64,000 nucleotides of DNA, taken from contig CAZPWJ010000015.1 in the NCBI GenBank assembly GCA_964590195.1, positions 7,987 to 71,986 on the forward strand. The letters are read 5' to 3'. The notes beneath the pieces are model-generated. The model was not told where the DNA came from, did no database searches, and saw only the letters and a list, made by a program, of their open reading frames with translations. Of the stretch, positions 26,684 to 35,061 are shown in pieces (the stretch's first letter is position 1; each line of letters opens with the position of its first letter). This DNA comes from GCA-2731375 sp964590195. GTDB lineage: Bacteria > Pseudomonadota > Alphaproteobacteria > GCA-2731375. Position numbers and translations under genes: made by a program.

Positions 26684-26712
26684 TGCCGTCGTCCTTTATG
26701 AAGCGATTTGTT

Positions 26713-27660
26713 CTAGTCGGCATATTTAATCCTCGGGTCCAAAACCGCGTACAGCAAGTCGACCCCGAAATTGATCAAAACCGTGACCAGTGCGATCAGC
26801 ATGACCAGGTTCTGCACGATCGGGTAATCCCGCATCAAAATCGCCTCGACCAGGAAATGCGCCACGCCGGGAATATTGAAGACCGTCTCGGTGATGATCA
26901 GGCCGCCGATCAGAAACGCCGCCTCGATGCCGATAATCGTGGTCACCGGCAGCACCGCGTTCTTCAGGGCATGATGATAGTTGACCGAATTGTCCGAGGC
27001 GCCCTTGGAACGCGCCGTGCGGATATAATCCTGGCGCATCACCTCCAGCATGGAGGATCGGGTCAGCCGCATGATCAGGGCGGAGGATCTGAAGCCCACC
27101 GCCGCCGCCGGTATGGAATAGAGCACCAACTCGTCCCACAGATTTTCCGGCGGGTCCATATAGATTGGAATATCACCCAGGTAGGTGACGAAAAACATCA
27201 GGATCAACAGTGCCAGCCAGAATGACGGCAGGGACAGGCCGCTCAGGGAGATGACCCGCAGGGTATAATCGAGCGCCGTATCCTGCTTCACCGCGCAGAT
27301 CACGCCCAGGGGCAGGCCGAACAGGACGGAAAAGCCCAGCGCCAATGCCGCCAGTTTCGCGGTAATGGGAATGCGCGGGCCCAGCTCGTCGATCGCCGGC
27401 ATTTCCGAGACAAAGGAAAAGCCCAGATCCCAGACCAACAGCCCCTTCATCCAATGGTAATATTGCACCGGGATCGGCAGATCCAGGCCAAGTTCTTTTT
27501 CGATCTGGGCCTTCTCCGCCGGATCAACGAAGCCGGCGGAATCGAACATGATATCGGCGATATTGCCCGGCATCAGCCGCAGCAGCACGAAGATGATGAT
27601 GGATATCCCGATCAATGTCAGGACCATCAGTAGAAAGCGTTTCACTAAGTATGAGCCCAA
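26713..27660 (-). CDS. dppB: Peptide-type ABC importer permease (DppB family)
   Basis: The 315-residue permease has the typical N-terminal helix, LGLDLPIPVQYYHWMKGLL and the EAA loop YIRTARSKGASDNSVNYHHALKNA. The TTG at 27660 is the longest start; GTG at 27645 (five codons in) would begin KRFLLMVLTLIG, which looks more like the family, so the start is open. It is separated from dppA by a 141-base gap containing hairpins. Confidence 0.9.
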   Translation of the reverse strand: MGSYLVKRFLLMVLTLIGISIIIFVLLRLMPGNIADIMFDSAGFVDPAEKAQIEKELGLDLPIPVQYYHWMKGLLVWDLGFSFVSEMPAIDELGPRIPITAKLAALALGFSVLFGLPLGVICAVKQDTALDYTLRVISLSGLSLPSFWLALLILMFFVTYLGDIPIYMDPPENLWDELVLYSIPAAAVGFRSSALIMRLTRSSMLEVMRQDYIRTARSKGASDNSVNYHHALKNAVLPVTTIIGIEAAFLIGGLIITETVFNIPGVAHFLVEAILMRDYPIVQNLVMLIALVTVLINFGVDLLYAVLDPRIKYAD

Positions 27661-27707
27661 CGTCTGTCCCGCCCGTCCTTGGTCTTAATGCGTCTAACAA
27701 AATACCT

Positions 27708-27779
27708 AAAAAAATAATCGGTCGAATCTTTGGCCGACCGGGACGCCGTCACGGTAATAATCCGCAGGGCGCCCCGGTC
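27708..27779 (-). terminator. Possible attenuator between dppA and dppB
   Basis: On the minus strand, downstream of dppA, one hairpin pairs 27768-27779 with 27736-27747 (12 pairs, one G-U). A second pairs 27735-27740 with 27719-27724 (6 pairs) and is followed by a run of seven T at 27714-27708. The two share bases 27736-27740 and so exclude each other. The second looks like a weak intrinsic terminator. Such sites often leave the solute-binding protein more abundant than the membrane parts; that role is an inference. Confidence 0.55.
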
Positions 27780-27801
27780 TTTAGCCAAATAAAGCCTGGA
27801 C

Positions 27802-29400
27802 CTACTTGTCCAGCCAGACGTCTTCCATGCGCCAGTTGTTATAGATACTGTTCACATGGGTGACGAAGCCCTTGACATATGGCTGCCAGCATTGTGCCGC
27901 CTTGCCGTGCATGATCATCGGCCGGGCCGCATCTTCCTGCAGCTTTTTGTCAATTTCCCAAACCAGCTTCTTACGCGCTGCCTGGTCTTCCATCATGGAT
28001 TGCTTCGCGAACAGCTCTTCCATTTCCGGCTTGCAGTAGCCCGTGTAGTTGCGCTGCGAACCGCAGGAATAGTTTTCGTAGAAGTTCGCATCCGGATCAT
28101 CAACACCGATGCCGGTCAGGTTTAGGCCAACCATGTAGTCCTTGCGGGCCACCTTGGCATGCCAGTTACTGGTCTCCACCGTATCCAACGTGGCATCGAT
28201 GTAGATCTCTTTCAGATGATCGATCAGGATCACCGCCGGATCACGATAGACCGCGATGTTTCGGGTCGAGACCTTGACCTTCAGCTTCTTGTCCGGACCA
28301 TATCCGAGACTCTTCATGATCTCGCGCGCCTTGGCCCGATTGCCGGCTACGTCCGCACTATAACCGGCCACCGTCTTCAGGAATTTCGGCGGCATACCCC
28401 AGACACCCGACGGCGGCGGCATCATCGCTCCGCCCTGGACGTTCTGACCTTCGCTGAGAATGTCGATGAAGGCCTTACGGTCCATCGTCATGACCATCGC
28501 CTTGCGGATCTTGGCGTTGTCGAACGGCGGTTTGAATTGGTTGACGATGAGATTGAAGGAAACGTTCGTCGTCACCAATTCACAGACCGCGTGCGGCGCC
28601 TGTGCCTTCACGTCCTTCAACAGCGGAATGGTCACATCCACATTAAAGGTGAAGTCGAACTTGCCCGCGACAAAAGCCAGAACCCGAGTCGAACGGCTTT
28701 TGATAATGGTCCAATCGATACCATCAAGATGGGGCAGGCCCTTTTTCCAATAGTTCTCGTTCTTCTTGAACTTCACATGCTCGTTCTGTTTCAGGCTGAC
28801 GAACTTGAAGGGACCGGTGCCGATGGGATGGGTCCGCATCTTTTTCGGTGGCACGTGGCAGGGATAGACCGGCGAATAACCGCCCGCCAGCAATGCCACG
28901 AACGCGGGCTGCTTGCGTTTCAGGTGGAAGGTTGCCTGATAGTCGTTATCGGCGGTCACTTTATCCAGGTTCTTGTACCAGGATTTGCGCGGGTTCTTGC
29001 GCAGCTTGGCCTTGCCTTTGCCTTGCACCAGGTTCCAGGTGCAGACCACATCCTTGGCCGTGAAGGGTTTGCCGTCATGGAACTTCACGCCCTTGCGCAG
29101 CTTGAAGGTCAGCTTGGTCTTGTCGCTGTTCCAGGCCCATTCGGTGGCCAGATCGGGGACGATAGTGTCCAGGCTTTCAACGGCCTTGGCTTGATCGTAC
29201 ATGATCAGATTGTTGAACACGCCCATGTACGGCGCGACAGTTGAGTTCGTGGCTTCTTCATGAATAGAGCCACTGGGTGGGGTACCACGGTGGTAGGCCT
29301 TCAAGACGCCACCGCTTTTTTGCGCCATGGCCGCCTCGGCGCTGAGCATCAGCCCAACCATCGAAACCGCGGACGCAATTGTAAAGAGTCTACGCTTCAT
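27802..29400 (-). CDS. dppA: Family-5 periplasmic solute-binding protein
   Basis: The 532-residue protein has a signal peptide (KRRLFTIASAVSMVGLMLSAEAAMA, cleavage near residue 26) and the family-5 landmarks KLTFKLRKGVKFHDGKPFTAKDVV, IGTGPFKFV and NENYWKKG. It delivers substrate to the DppBCDF complex. Ligand class (peptide, opine, nickel chelate or other) cannot be told from sequence. It is the first gene of the leftward operon. Confidence 0.9.
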   Translation of the reverse strand: MKRRLFTIASAVSMVGLMLSAEAAMAQKSGGVLKAYHRGTPPSGSIHEEATNSTVAPYMGVFNNLIMYDQAKAVESLDTIVPDLATEWAWNSDKTKLTFKLRKGVKFHDGKPFTAKDVVCTWNLVQGKGKAKLRKNPRKSWYKNLDKVTADNDYQATFHLKRKQPAFVALLAGGYSPVYPCHVPPKKMRTHPIGTGPFKFVSLKQNEHVKFKKNENYWKKGLPHLDGIDWTIIKSRSTRVLAFVAGKFDFTFNVDVTIPLLKDVKAQAPHAVCELVTTNVSFNLIVNQFKPPFDNAKIRKAMVMTMDRKAFIDILSEGQNVQGGAMMPPPSGVWGMPPKFLKTVAGYSADVAGNRAKAREIMKSLGYGPDKKLKVKVSTRNIAVYRDPAVILIDHLKEIYIDATLDTVETSNWHAKVARKDYMVGLNLTGIGVDDPDANFYENYSCGSQRNYTGYCKPEMEELFAKQSMMEDQAARKKLVWEIDKKLQEDAARPMIMHGKAAQCWQPYVKGFVTHVNSIYNNWRMEDVWLDK

Positions 29401-29611
29401 TACAGTCCTCCCTTATTGGTTTTCTAAATTCAGGAAGGAGTATGCGCAAACAATTCGCTTATGCCAAGTGATCGTTAACCAAAAGTTAACCATAACTGAT
29501 TTCACATTTGTCTTTAAGCCTGCCAAATTTTGATTTCCGCCTCGCTGGTTTCAGCCACCAACCGGCCCACTTTTATTGCATGGTCGGGTGCGGAGCGACT
29601 ACAATCCCGCG

Positions 29612-30223
29612 ATGTCCTCGCCCGAACGTCAACTCGCCGCCATTGTGATCGCCCACGGGGTCGGCGCCCATGAAGAATGCGGCGACCTGGTTGAGGACAT
29701 CTTCAAACCCTACCTGAAGCAATTTAACGGCCGCCTGATCAGGGCCGGAGACGATCAATTGTTGCTGACCTTCACCTCCGCCGTGGCGGCGGTGAATTTT
29801 GCCCTTGATGTCCAACGCACCCTGCCCATCCACCAAAGCGATTGGCCCCAGGAGCGGCGCCTGCGCTTTCGCCTCGGCATCAATCTGGGCGAGATCATTG
29901 TCGAGGGCGACGATATCCAAGGCGACGGCGTCGACGCCGCCGCCGGCCTGGGCGCGCTGGCGGAGCCGGGCGGCATCGTGATCGCCGGCAATGTTCTGGA
30001 ACAGGTCCGCCGGCGCCTTGACCACGTGGCGTTCGAGGACATGGGCCCGCAAAGCCTGGCGGACATGCCCGGCCCGGTGCCGGCCTACCGGGTGCTGCTG
30101 GACGTCGCCGTTGTCGAGAAGGCCGTTCGCGGCGGCTCGATCTTCACCGGGCGCCGCATCGCCCTGGCGTTGCTGGTATTGGTGCTTCTTGCCGGCGCGG
30201 CGCTGTGGAAACTGCGGGGTTAA
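29612..30223 (+). CDS. Degenerate class III nucleotidyl cyclase-like protein with C-terminal membrane helix
   Basis: The 203-residue protein aligns by eye with the class III cyclase homology domain: LAAIVIAHGVG at the N-terminus, GDDQLLLTF in the middle, then INLGEIIVEGDDIQGDGVDAAAGLG and the EPGGIVIAG strand. The metal-binding Asp of the first motif is His here. The paired transition-state Asn and Arg of the usual GDGVNxAARLE motif are Asp and Gly. Catalysis is therefore unlikely. Residues ~180-199 form a membrane helix followed by KLRG, so it is probably tail-anchored. The start is ATG 29612; a TTG 12 codons earlier is possible. Ligand binding or a regulatory role is inference only. Confidence 0.7.
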   Translation: MSSPERQLAAIVIAHGVGAHEECGDLVEDIFKPYLKQFNGRLIRAGDDQLLLTFTSAVAAVNFALDVQRTLPIHQSDWPQERRLRFRLGINLGEIIVEGDDIQGDGVDAAAGLGALAEPGGIVIAGNVLEQVRRRLDHVAFEDMGPQSLADMPGPVPAYRVLLDVAVVEKAVRGGSIFTGRRIALALLVLVLLAGAALWKLRG

Positions 30224-30370
30224 ACGGCCACGATCCTGCCGCGGTCCCGCTGCAGTTCGGGTGCTGTTCGAGAGCGGCGTTGCCACCGTGCGGTTTTATC
30301 CTTGCACGGCTGGGTCCTATCGCTAGATTGCCCATAATTGTTGCGTAATTTTTGTTGTGAGGACGCCGTA

Positions 30371-31045
30371 ATGGATTTCGAGACACTTGTTAAAGAACGT
30401 AGAAGCATCCGTGGCTACAAGCCCGACCCGGTGCCAAAAGAGGTTATCGAGGAAATCGTCGAGATCGCCAAGGGCGCGCCGTCGTCGATGAATACCCAGC
30501 CCTGGTTTCTGCACGTGATCACCGGCGAACCGCTGGACCGCATCCGCGAGGGCAATACGGAACGCATGCTGGGCGGGGCCGAGGTCAACCGCGAGATCCC
30601 CGTGCGCGACGGCTATGAAGGCGTGCATCGTCAGCGCCAGATCGAGGTCGCGATCCAGCTGTTCGAGGCCATGGGCATCGAACGGGACGACAAGGAACGG
30701 CGTCAGGACTGGGTGTTGCGCGGCTTTCGCCAGTTCGACGCCCCGGTCTCCATCGTCGTGACCTATGACAAAAGCCTGGAGCCCGCCACCATCAGCCACT
30801 TCGACCTTGGCGCCATCGTCTACGGCCTGACCCTGGCCGCCTGGACCCGCGGCCTGGGCACGGTGATCAACGGCCAGGGCATCATGCAGTCGGACGTGGT
30901 CCGCGAACATGCCAAGATTCCCGAATGGCAGACCATCATGACCTGCGTTGCCATGGGTTATCCCAACGATGATTTCTCCGCCAACAAGGTGAAATCCCGA
31001 CGCACGCCGAACGAGGAGATTATCAGCTACGTCGGTTTCGAATAG
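30371..31045 (+). CDS. Nitroreductase family flavoprotein
   Basis: The 224-residue protein has the FMN-binding RRSIRGYKPDPVP motif, GAPSSMNTQPW, and the C-terminal GYPNDDFSANKVKSRR region typical of FMN-dependent nitroreductases. ATG 30371 was chosen over an in-frame start 11 codons upstream. Likely substrates are nitroaromatics or quinones, with NAD(P)H as donor; none can be specified. It converges on the dioxygenase at 31087. Confidence 0.9.
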   Translation: MDFETLVKERRSIRGYKPDPVPKEVIEEIVEIAKGAPSSMNTQPWFLHVITGEPLDRIREGNTERMLGGAEVNREIPVRDGYEGVHRQRQIEVAIQLFEAMGIERDDKERRQDWVLRGFRQFDAPVSIVVTYDKSLEPATISHFDLGAIVYGLTLAAWTRGLGTVINGQGIMQSDVVREHAKIPEWQTIMTCVAMGYPNDDFSANKVKSRRTPNEEIISYVGFE

Positions 31046-31086
31046 GGCGGGGCTACGAGGTCAGAACAAATAGATTGCGCGTATCG

Positions 31087-31965
31087 TCAATACGGCCTCT
31101 CACCCAGGGTCATGGTGCGATACAGTTTGCGGCGCTGACCTGGATCGTAATCCGATCCGGCTTTGTGCAGGGCGGTTCGATTGTCGATGATCAGAAGGTC
31201 GCCGGGCCGCCAATCATGGGTATAGGTGAATTCCGGCTTTATGATGTCCTGCAGCAGATCCGCGAGAAATTCCTGGGTCTCGGCTGGGTCCATATCGTCG
31301 ATCGATTCGGTCTTTCCCATATGGAACCAGATCGCCTTGGTGCCGCGTTCAGGGTGGGTGCGTACGAGAGGATGAACGACTGGCAGTTCGGCCAATTTCT
31401 CTTGTTCGGCCACGCTGTCGCGATTGGCGATCGCTAACCGGGCGCTGCTGACCCGAACATTACGGGTCTTCATTTTGTCGAGCTTGGCGCGGGTCTCTGC
31501 CGGAAGCGCAAGGTAGGCCGCATGCATGTTGGCGGCCGATGTGCCGCCGCCTTTCTCGGGAATTTCCACCGCATGCAGAAATGTAAAACAGGGCGGAATC
31601 TCCTTGTTGGTATGGTCGGTGTGCCAGGTCGCGTTCTTGTGCACGATCGCCTGTTTGCCTTGGCTGTCCTTTTCGAAGTTGTCCAAAATGCTAACCATCG
31701 GCAAACCCTCGACCAGATTGGTCTTGATCTGGTCTGGCATCAATTCGCCAAACAATTCCGCCGCCGCCGCGAATGTCTTTGGAGAAAAATTCTGATCGCG
31801 GACGACCACGGCAACATGATCGACCACGGCTTCATAAAGCGCATCTCGGGTGGTCCCATCTATTGGCTGGGTCAGGTCGATCCCCGTAATTTCGGCACCA
31901 ATATGTTCCTTGATCGGTGTCGCCTTGAATGACTGCCCGACGGTGGTATCCGCTTCAACAATCAT
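31087..31965 (-). CDS. TauD/TfdA family 2-oxoglutarate-dependent dioxygenase
   Basis: The 292-residue protein has the iron ligands HTD (ATWHTDHTN) and the distal histidine in DNRTALHKAG, with the oxoglutarate-binding arginine in RRKLYRTM near the C-terminus. It probably hydroxylates an organosulfonate, aryloxyalkanoate or similar compound. ATG 31965 is preceded by GGGAGAA; the open frame extends 68 codons upstream into the neighbouring dioxygenase and is not used. Confidence 0.88.
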   Translation of the reverse strand: MIVEADTTVGQSFKATPIKEHIGAEITGIDLTQPIDGTTRDALYEAVVDHVAVVVRDQNFSPKTFAAAAELFGELMPDQIKTNLVEGLPMVSILDNFEKDSQGKQAIVHKNATWHTDHTNKEIPPCFTFLHAVEIPEKGGGTSAANMHAAYLALPAETRAKLDKMKTRNVRVSSARLAIANRDSVAEQEKLAELPVVHPLVRTHPERGTKAIWFHMGKTESIDDMDPAETQEFLADLLQDIIKPEFTYTHDWRPGDLLIIDNRTALHKAGSDYDPGQRRKLYRTMTLGERPY

Positions 31966-31983
31966 GCGCCTTGTTCTCCCCAT

Positions 31984-32009
31984 AAAAGAAAGCCTGTTAT
32001 CAACGGGCT
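31984..32009 (-). terminator. Weak hairpin plus T-run between the two dioxygenase genes
   Basis: On the minus strand AGCCCGTTGATAACAGGCT (32009-31991) folds with one mismatch and is followed by TTCTTTT. It ends just upstream of the Shine-Dalgarno of the next dioxygenase, so it could attenuate rather than end transcription. Confidence 0.35.
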
Positions 32010-32035
32010 CAGAAAAAAATAGATGTTCCCGTGGA

Positions 32036-33007
32036 TCAAAAAGCCGCGCCACTGCTGGCCGTTGTTGCCTTGTAGCGCCGGTCGTCTGTTTCCTCGCGCA
32101 GCAACGCCAATTCGTCGGCCAGGGCCTGCCGGCCTGCTTCGGCCTCTGGGTCAGTCGGGTTGTAGGCAAATTCGGTGTCCTCGCCCGCTACCCGCGTGCC
32201 AACGACGATCCTTGGCTTGCTGTAATCATATGGCAGGGCGCGGTGCAGCAGGGCGCGGTTATCCCAGAACAGCAGATCACCGGGGCGATAATTGTGTTCA
32301 TAGACCCGCGCCGGATCGGAAATAACAAAATCCAGGAGGGAGCGCAGCAAGGCACCGCTCTCGTCCCGGCTCAAACCGGGAATGGCAAATGCGTGCCTGC
32401 CAATGAATAGATTCCTAACGCCGGTCTGGGGGTGCACCTTGACCAGGGGGCGCAGGTAGGCCTCGCCATGATAGATCGAGTCCGCCTGCTCGACGGGGAA
32501 ATCGCCCACATCGTTGGCCTGGGAATACTGGTTGGAATGATAGGCGCTAAGGTCCGCGATGCGGTCCTTTGTCTCCTGATCCAGGGCCGCGTATCCGGCC
32601 CGGGTGTCGGCCAGCGCCGTGCCGCCGCCCTGTTCGGGGATATCCACCGCCGCCAGCATGGCGCATTTGCTGCTGTAGGGTTTGTAGGTTGAATCCGTGT
32701 GCCAGGCTTCATTGCCGATAATCATCCGCATGCGCTGGGAATTGATATCCAGGATCTCCCCCCGCGAACCATCGTCGTTGACATCCTGGTTCGAGAGAAA
32801 GGATATGGCCGCGAATTCCAGTTCGCCGAAACGTCTACCGAATTCGGTACAGTCCTCGTTCGATGGGAAAAGTTCCGGAAAGACCAGGAAACCATATTCC
32901 AGAAACGCCGCTTCCATTCCCCCGAATTCGCCGTCGCTTAGGCGGCCCAGATTCACATCCGTGACAACGGCGCCAAACGTCTTGTTTTCCACTGGCCTGA
33001 TTTTCAT
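32036..33007 (-). CDS. TauD/TfdA family dioxygenase, second paralogue
   Basis: The 323-residue enzyme has HTD in EAWHTDSTY, the distal histidine in DNRALLHRALP and an arginine in KPRIVVGTR, so all iron and co-substrate ligands are present. It is only distantly similar to the gene at 31087, so they are not a recent duplication and may act on different substrates. It lies 70 bases upstream of that gene and in the same direction as the monooxygenase and isomerase genes. Confidence 0.9.
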   Translation of the reverse strand: MKIRPVENKTFGAVVTDVNLGRLSDGEFGGMEAAFLEYGFLVFPELFPSNEDCTEFGRRFGELEFAAISFLSNQDVNDDGSRGEILDINSQRMRMIIGNEAWHTDSTYKPYSSKCAMLAAVDIPEQGGGTALADTRAGYAALDQETKDRIADLSAYHSNQYSQANDVGDFPVEQADSIYHGEAYLRPLVKVHPQTGVRNLFIGRHAFAIPGLSRDESGALLRSLLDFVISDPARVYEHNYRPGDLLFWDNRALLHRALPYDYSKPRIVVGTRVAGEDTEFAYNPTDPEAEAGRQALADELALLREETDDRRYKATTASSGAAF

Positions 33008-33077
33008 CTTGCTTTCCCCCTATGCACTCAAACTCTAAGGCTACAGAAGTGGCCCTTGCAGGTCAAAGAGCAGCTAT

Positions 33078-34409
33078 TTAGCCCTTGGCGGGGAAAAACT
33101 GGTTTTCCGGCCGGGGCAGCCCGAGATTTTCCCGCAACGTCCTGCCCTCGTATTCCGTTCGGAACAGGCCGCGCCTTTGTAGTTCCGGCACCACCTGGTC
33201 GACGAAATCATCCAGGCCGGCGGGCAGATAGGGGAACATGACGTTGAAGCCGTCGCAGGCGTCCCCCAACAGCCATTCCTGCATTTGATCCGCGATCATC
33301 GACGCCGTGCCAACCATGGCCAGCCCGGAATAGCCGCCCAGGCGTCCGGCCAGCTGGCGGACGTTCAGGTTCTCCCGTTCCGCCAGGGCCAGCACCCGTT
33401 CGCGGCCGCTTTTCGAGGCATTGCTCTCCGGGATCGGCGGCAACGGTCCATCCGGGTCAAAGGCGGAGGCATCATGGCCCAAGGCAATGGAGAGCGAGGC
33501 AATGGCGCTGTCGTAATGCACCAGACTGTCGAGCAGCGCGCGTTTTTCCCTTGCCTCGGCCTCCGTCTCGCCCACGACGACAAAGGCGCCGGGCAGAATT
33601 TTCAGATGCTCCCGGCCCCGGCCCAGGGCGTCCATGCGGCCCTTGACGTCGGCGTAAAAGGCCTGGCCGTCCGCCAAGGTGGTCTGGGCGGCGAAAATAA
33701 CCTCCGCCGTTTCCGCCGCCAGCTGCCGGCCCGCGTCCGAGGCGCCGGCCTGCACGATCACCGGCCAGCCCTGGGGGGGCCGGGCGATGTTCAGCGGCCC
33801 GCGCACGGAGAGATAGTCGCCCTTATGATTGAGAACGTGCAGTTTATCGGGATCGAAAAAAACGCCGCTATCCACGTCACGAATGAAGGCATCATCGGCC
33901 CAGCTGTCCCACAGGCCGGTGATCACATCGACGAATTCCCGAGCCCGGCGGTAACGCTCGCCATGCTCCATATGGTCTTCCATGCCGAAATTCAAGGCGG
34001 CATCCGGGTTCGAGGTGGTGACCAGGTTCCAGGCCGCCCGCCCGCCGCTGATATGGTCCAACGAAGCAAAACGCCGGGCAATCGTATAAGGCGGCTCGAA
34101 GGTGGTGGACGCCGTCGCGATCAGGCCCAGATGCTCCGTCACCATGGCCAGGGCCGGCAACAGGGTCAGGGGGTCGAACGAGGTCGAGGTGGCGCTGCGT
34201 TTCAATGCCTCCATGGGCATGTTCAAAACCGCCAGATGATCGGCCATGAAAAAGGCATCGAACCTGCCCTGCTCCAGCTTTTGCGCATAACGGGTCAGGG
34301 CCTTGAGGTCGAAGTTGGCGTTCGGCGTGCCGCCTGGATAGCGCCAGGCGGCGGTATGAATGCTGGCCGGGCGCATGAAGGCACCCAGGCGCAGTTGACG
34401 GTCCCCCAT
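33078..34409 (-). CDS. LLM-class flavin-dependent monooxygenase (NtaA/SnaA/DszA family)
   Basis: The 443-residue protein matches the nitrilotriacetate/dibenzothiophene monooxygenase branch of bacterial luciferase-like enzymes: the N-terminal AAWRYPGGTPNANFDL, DAFFMADHLAVL, SFDPLTLLPALA, ISGGRAAWNLVTTSNPDAALNFG and PVIVQAGASDAGRQLAAE. It uses reduced FMN from a separate reductase, possibly the nitroreductase nearby. Substrate unknown. Confidence 0.92.
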   Translation of the reverse strand: MGDRQLRLGAFMRPASIHTAAWRYPGGTPNANFDLKALTRYAQKLEQGRFDAFFMADHLAVLNMPMEALKRSATSTSFDPLTLLPALAMVTEHLGLIATASTTFEPPYTIARRFASLDHISGGRAAWNLVTTSNPDAALNFGMEDHMEHGERYRRAREFVDVITGLWDSWADDAFIRDVDSGVFFDPDKLHVLNHKGDYLSVRGPLNIARPPQGWPVIVQAGASDAGRQLAAETAEVIFAAQTTLADGQAFYADVKGRMDALGRGREHLKILPGAFVVVGETEAEAREKRALLDSLVHYDSAIASLSIALGHDASAFDPDGPLPPIPESNASKSGRERVLALAERENLNVRQLAGRLGGYSGLAMVGTASMIADQMQEWLLGDACDGFNVMFPYLPAGLDDFVDQVVPELQRRGLFRTEYEGRTLRENLGLPRPENQFFPAKG

Positions 34410-34423
34410 GATGTCCCCTTTCG

Positions 34424-35029
34424 TTATTTTTGCTTTTCGATCTCTTCCTCGACGCCCACCAGGCGGTCCTTGCCGAAGAAGATTTCGTCACCGACATAGA
34501 AGGTCGGGCTGCCGAAGGTGCCCCGTTCGGCCGAGGCCGTGGTGTTGGCCAGCAACTCATCCTTGACGGACTGATCCTGAATAGCCTCCGCCATGGCGGC
34601 GCTGTCCAGGCCATCCTTGTCCAGGGCCGCCTTGATCACCTCCGGATCATCCATTTTCAGGCCCTCTTCCCACATATGGCGATACACGGCGTCGACATAG
34701 TGTTCGAAACAGCCCTGGCGCTTGGCCCAAACGGCGCCGCGCATGATTTGCACGGTGTTGACGGGGAAGTGGGGATTGCGGGAATAAGCGGTCAGGCCGT
34801 GCTTGTCGATAAAGCGCTGCATCTCCAACTGACCGTATTCGTTTTTGTTTTTGATGCCTTGAAATTGTTCCATTGGCGATTTGTTGTTGGTCAGTTTAAA
34901 AACCCCACCAAGCAATACAGGCACATACTCGCAGGCCACACCCGTACGCTCGACGATGCCGGGGATCAGCTTGTGTGAGATGTAGGCGTTGGGGCTGCCG
35001 AAATCGAAATGAAATTCAAAGGTAGGCAT
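34424..35029 (-). CDS. 2-hydroxychromene-2-carboxylate isomerase / kappa-class GST (DsbA fold)
   Basis: The 201-residue protein starts FEFHFDFGSPNAYISHKLIPGI, with the serine that replaces the thioredoxin Cys in this family, and has GTFGSPTFYVGDEIFFGKDRL near the C-terminus. In relatives it isomerises a hydroxychromene intermediate of naphthalene-type degradation using glutathione. It is 14 bases before the monooxygenase gene, supporting an aromatic catabolic role. Confidence 0.88.
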   Translation of the reverse strand: MPTFEFHFDFGSPNAYISHKLIPGIVERTGVACEYVPVLLGGVFKLTNNKSPMEQFQGIKNKNEYGQLEMQRFIDKHGLTAYSRNPHFPVNTVQIMRGAVWAKRQGCFEHYVDAVYRHMWEEGLKMDDPEVIKAALDKDGLDSAAMAEAIQDQSVKDELLANTTASAERGTFGSPTFYVGDEIFFGKDRLVGVEEEIEKQK

Positions 35030-35061
35030 GTGGGACTTCCTCGATTACAAAAATTGGGTGC

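Noticed and set aside
33285..34499. 404-codon open frame on the plus strand
   Set aside because: Antisense to the well-supported flavin monooxygenase; composition is not protein-like.
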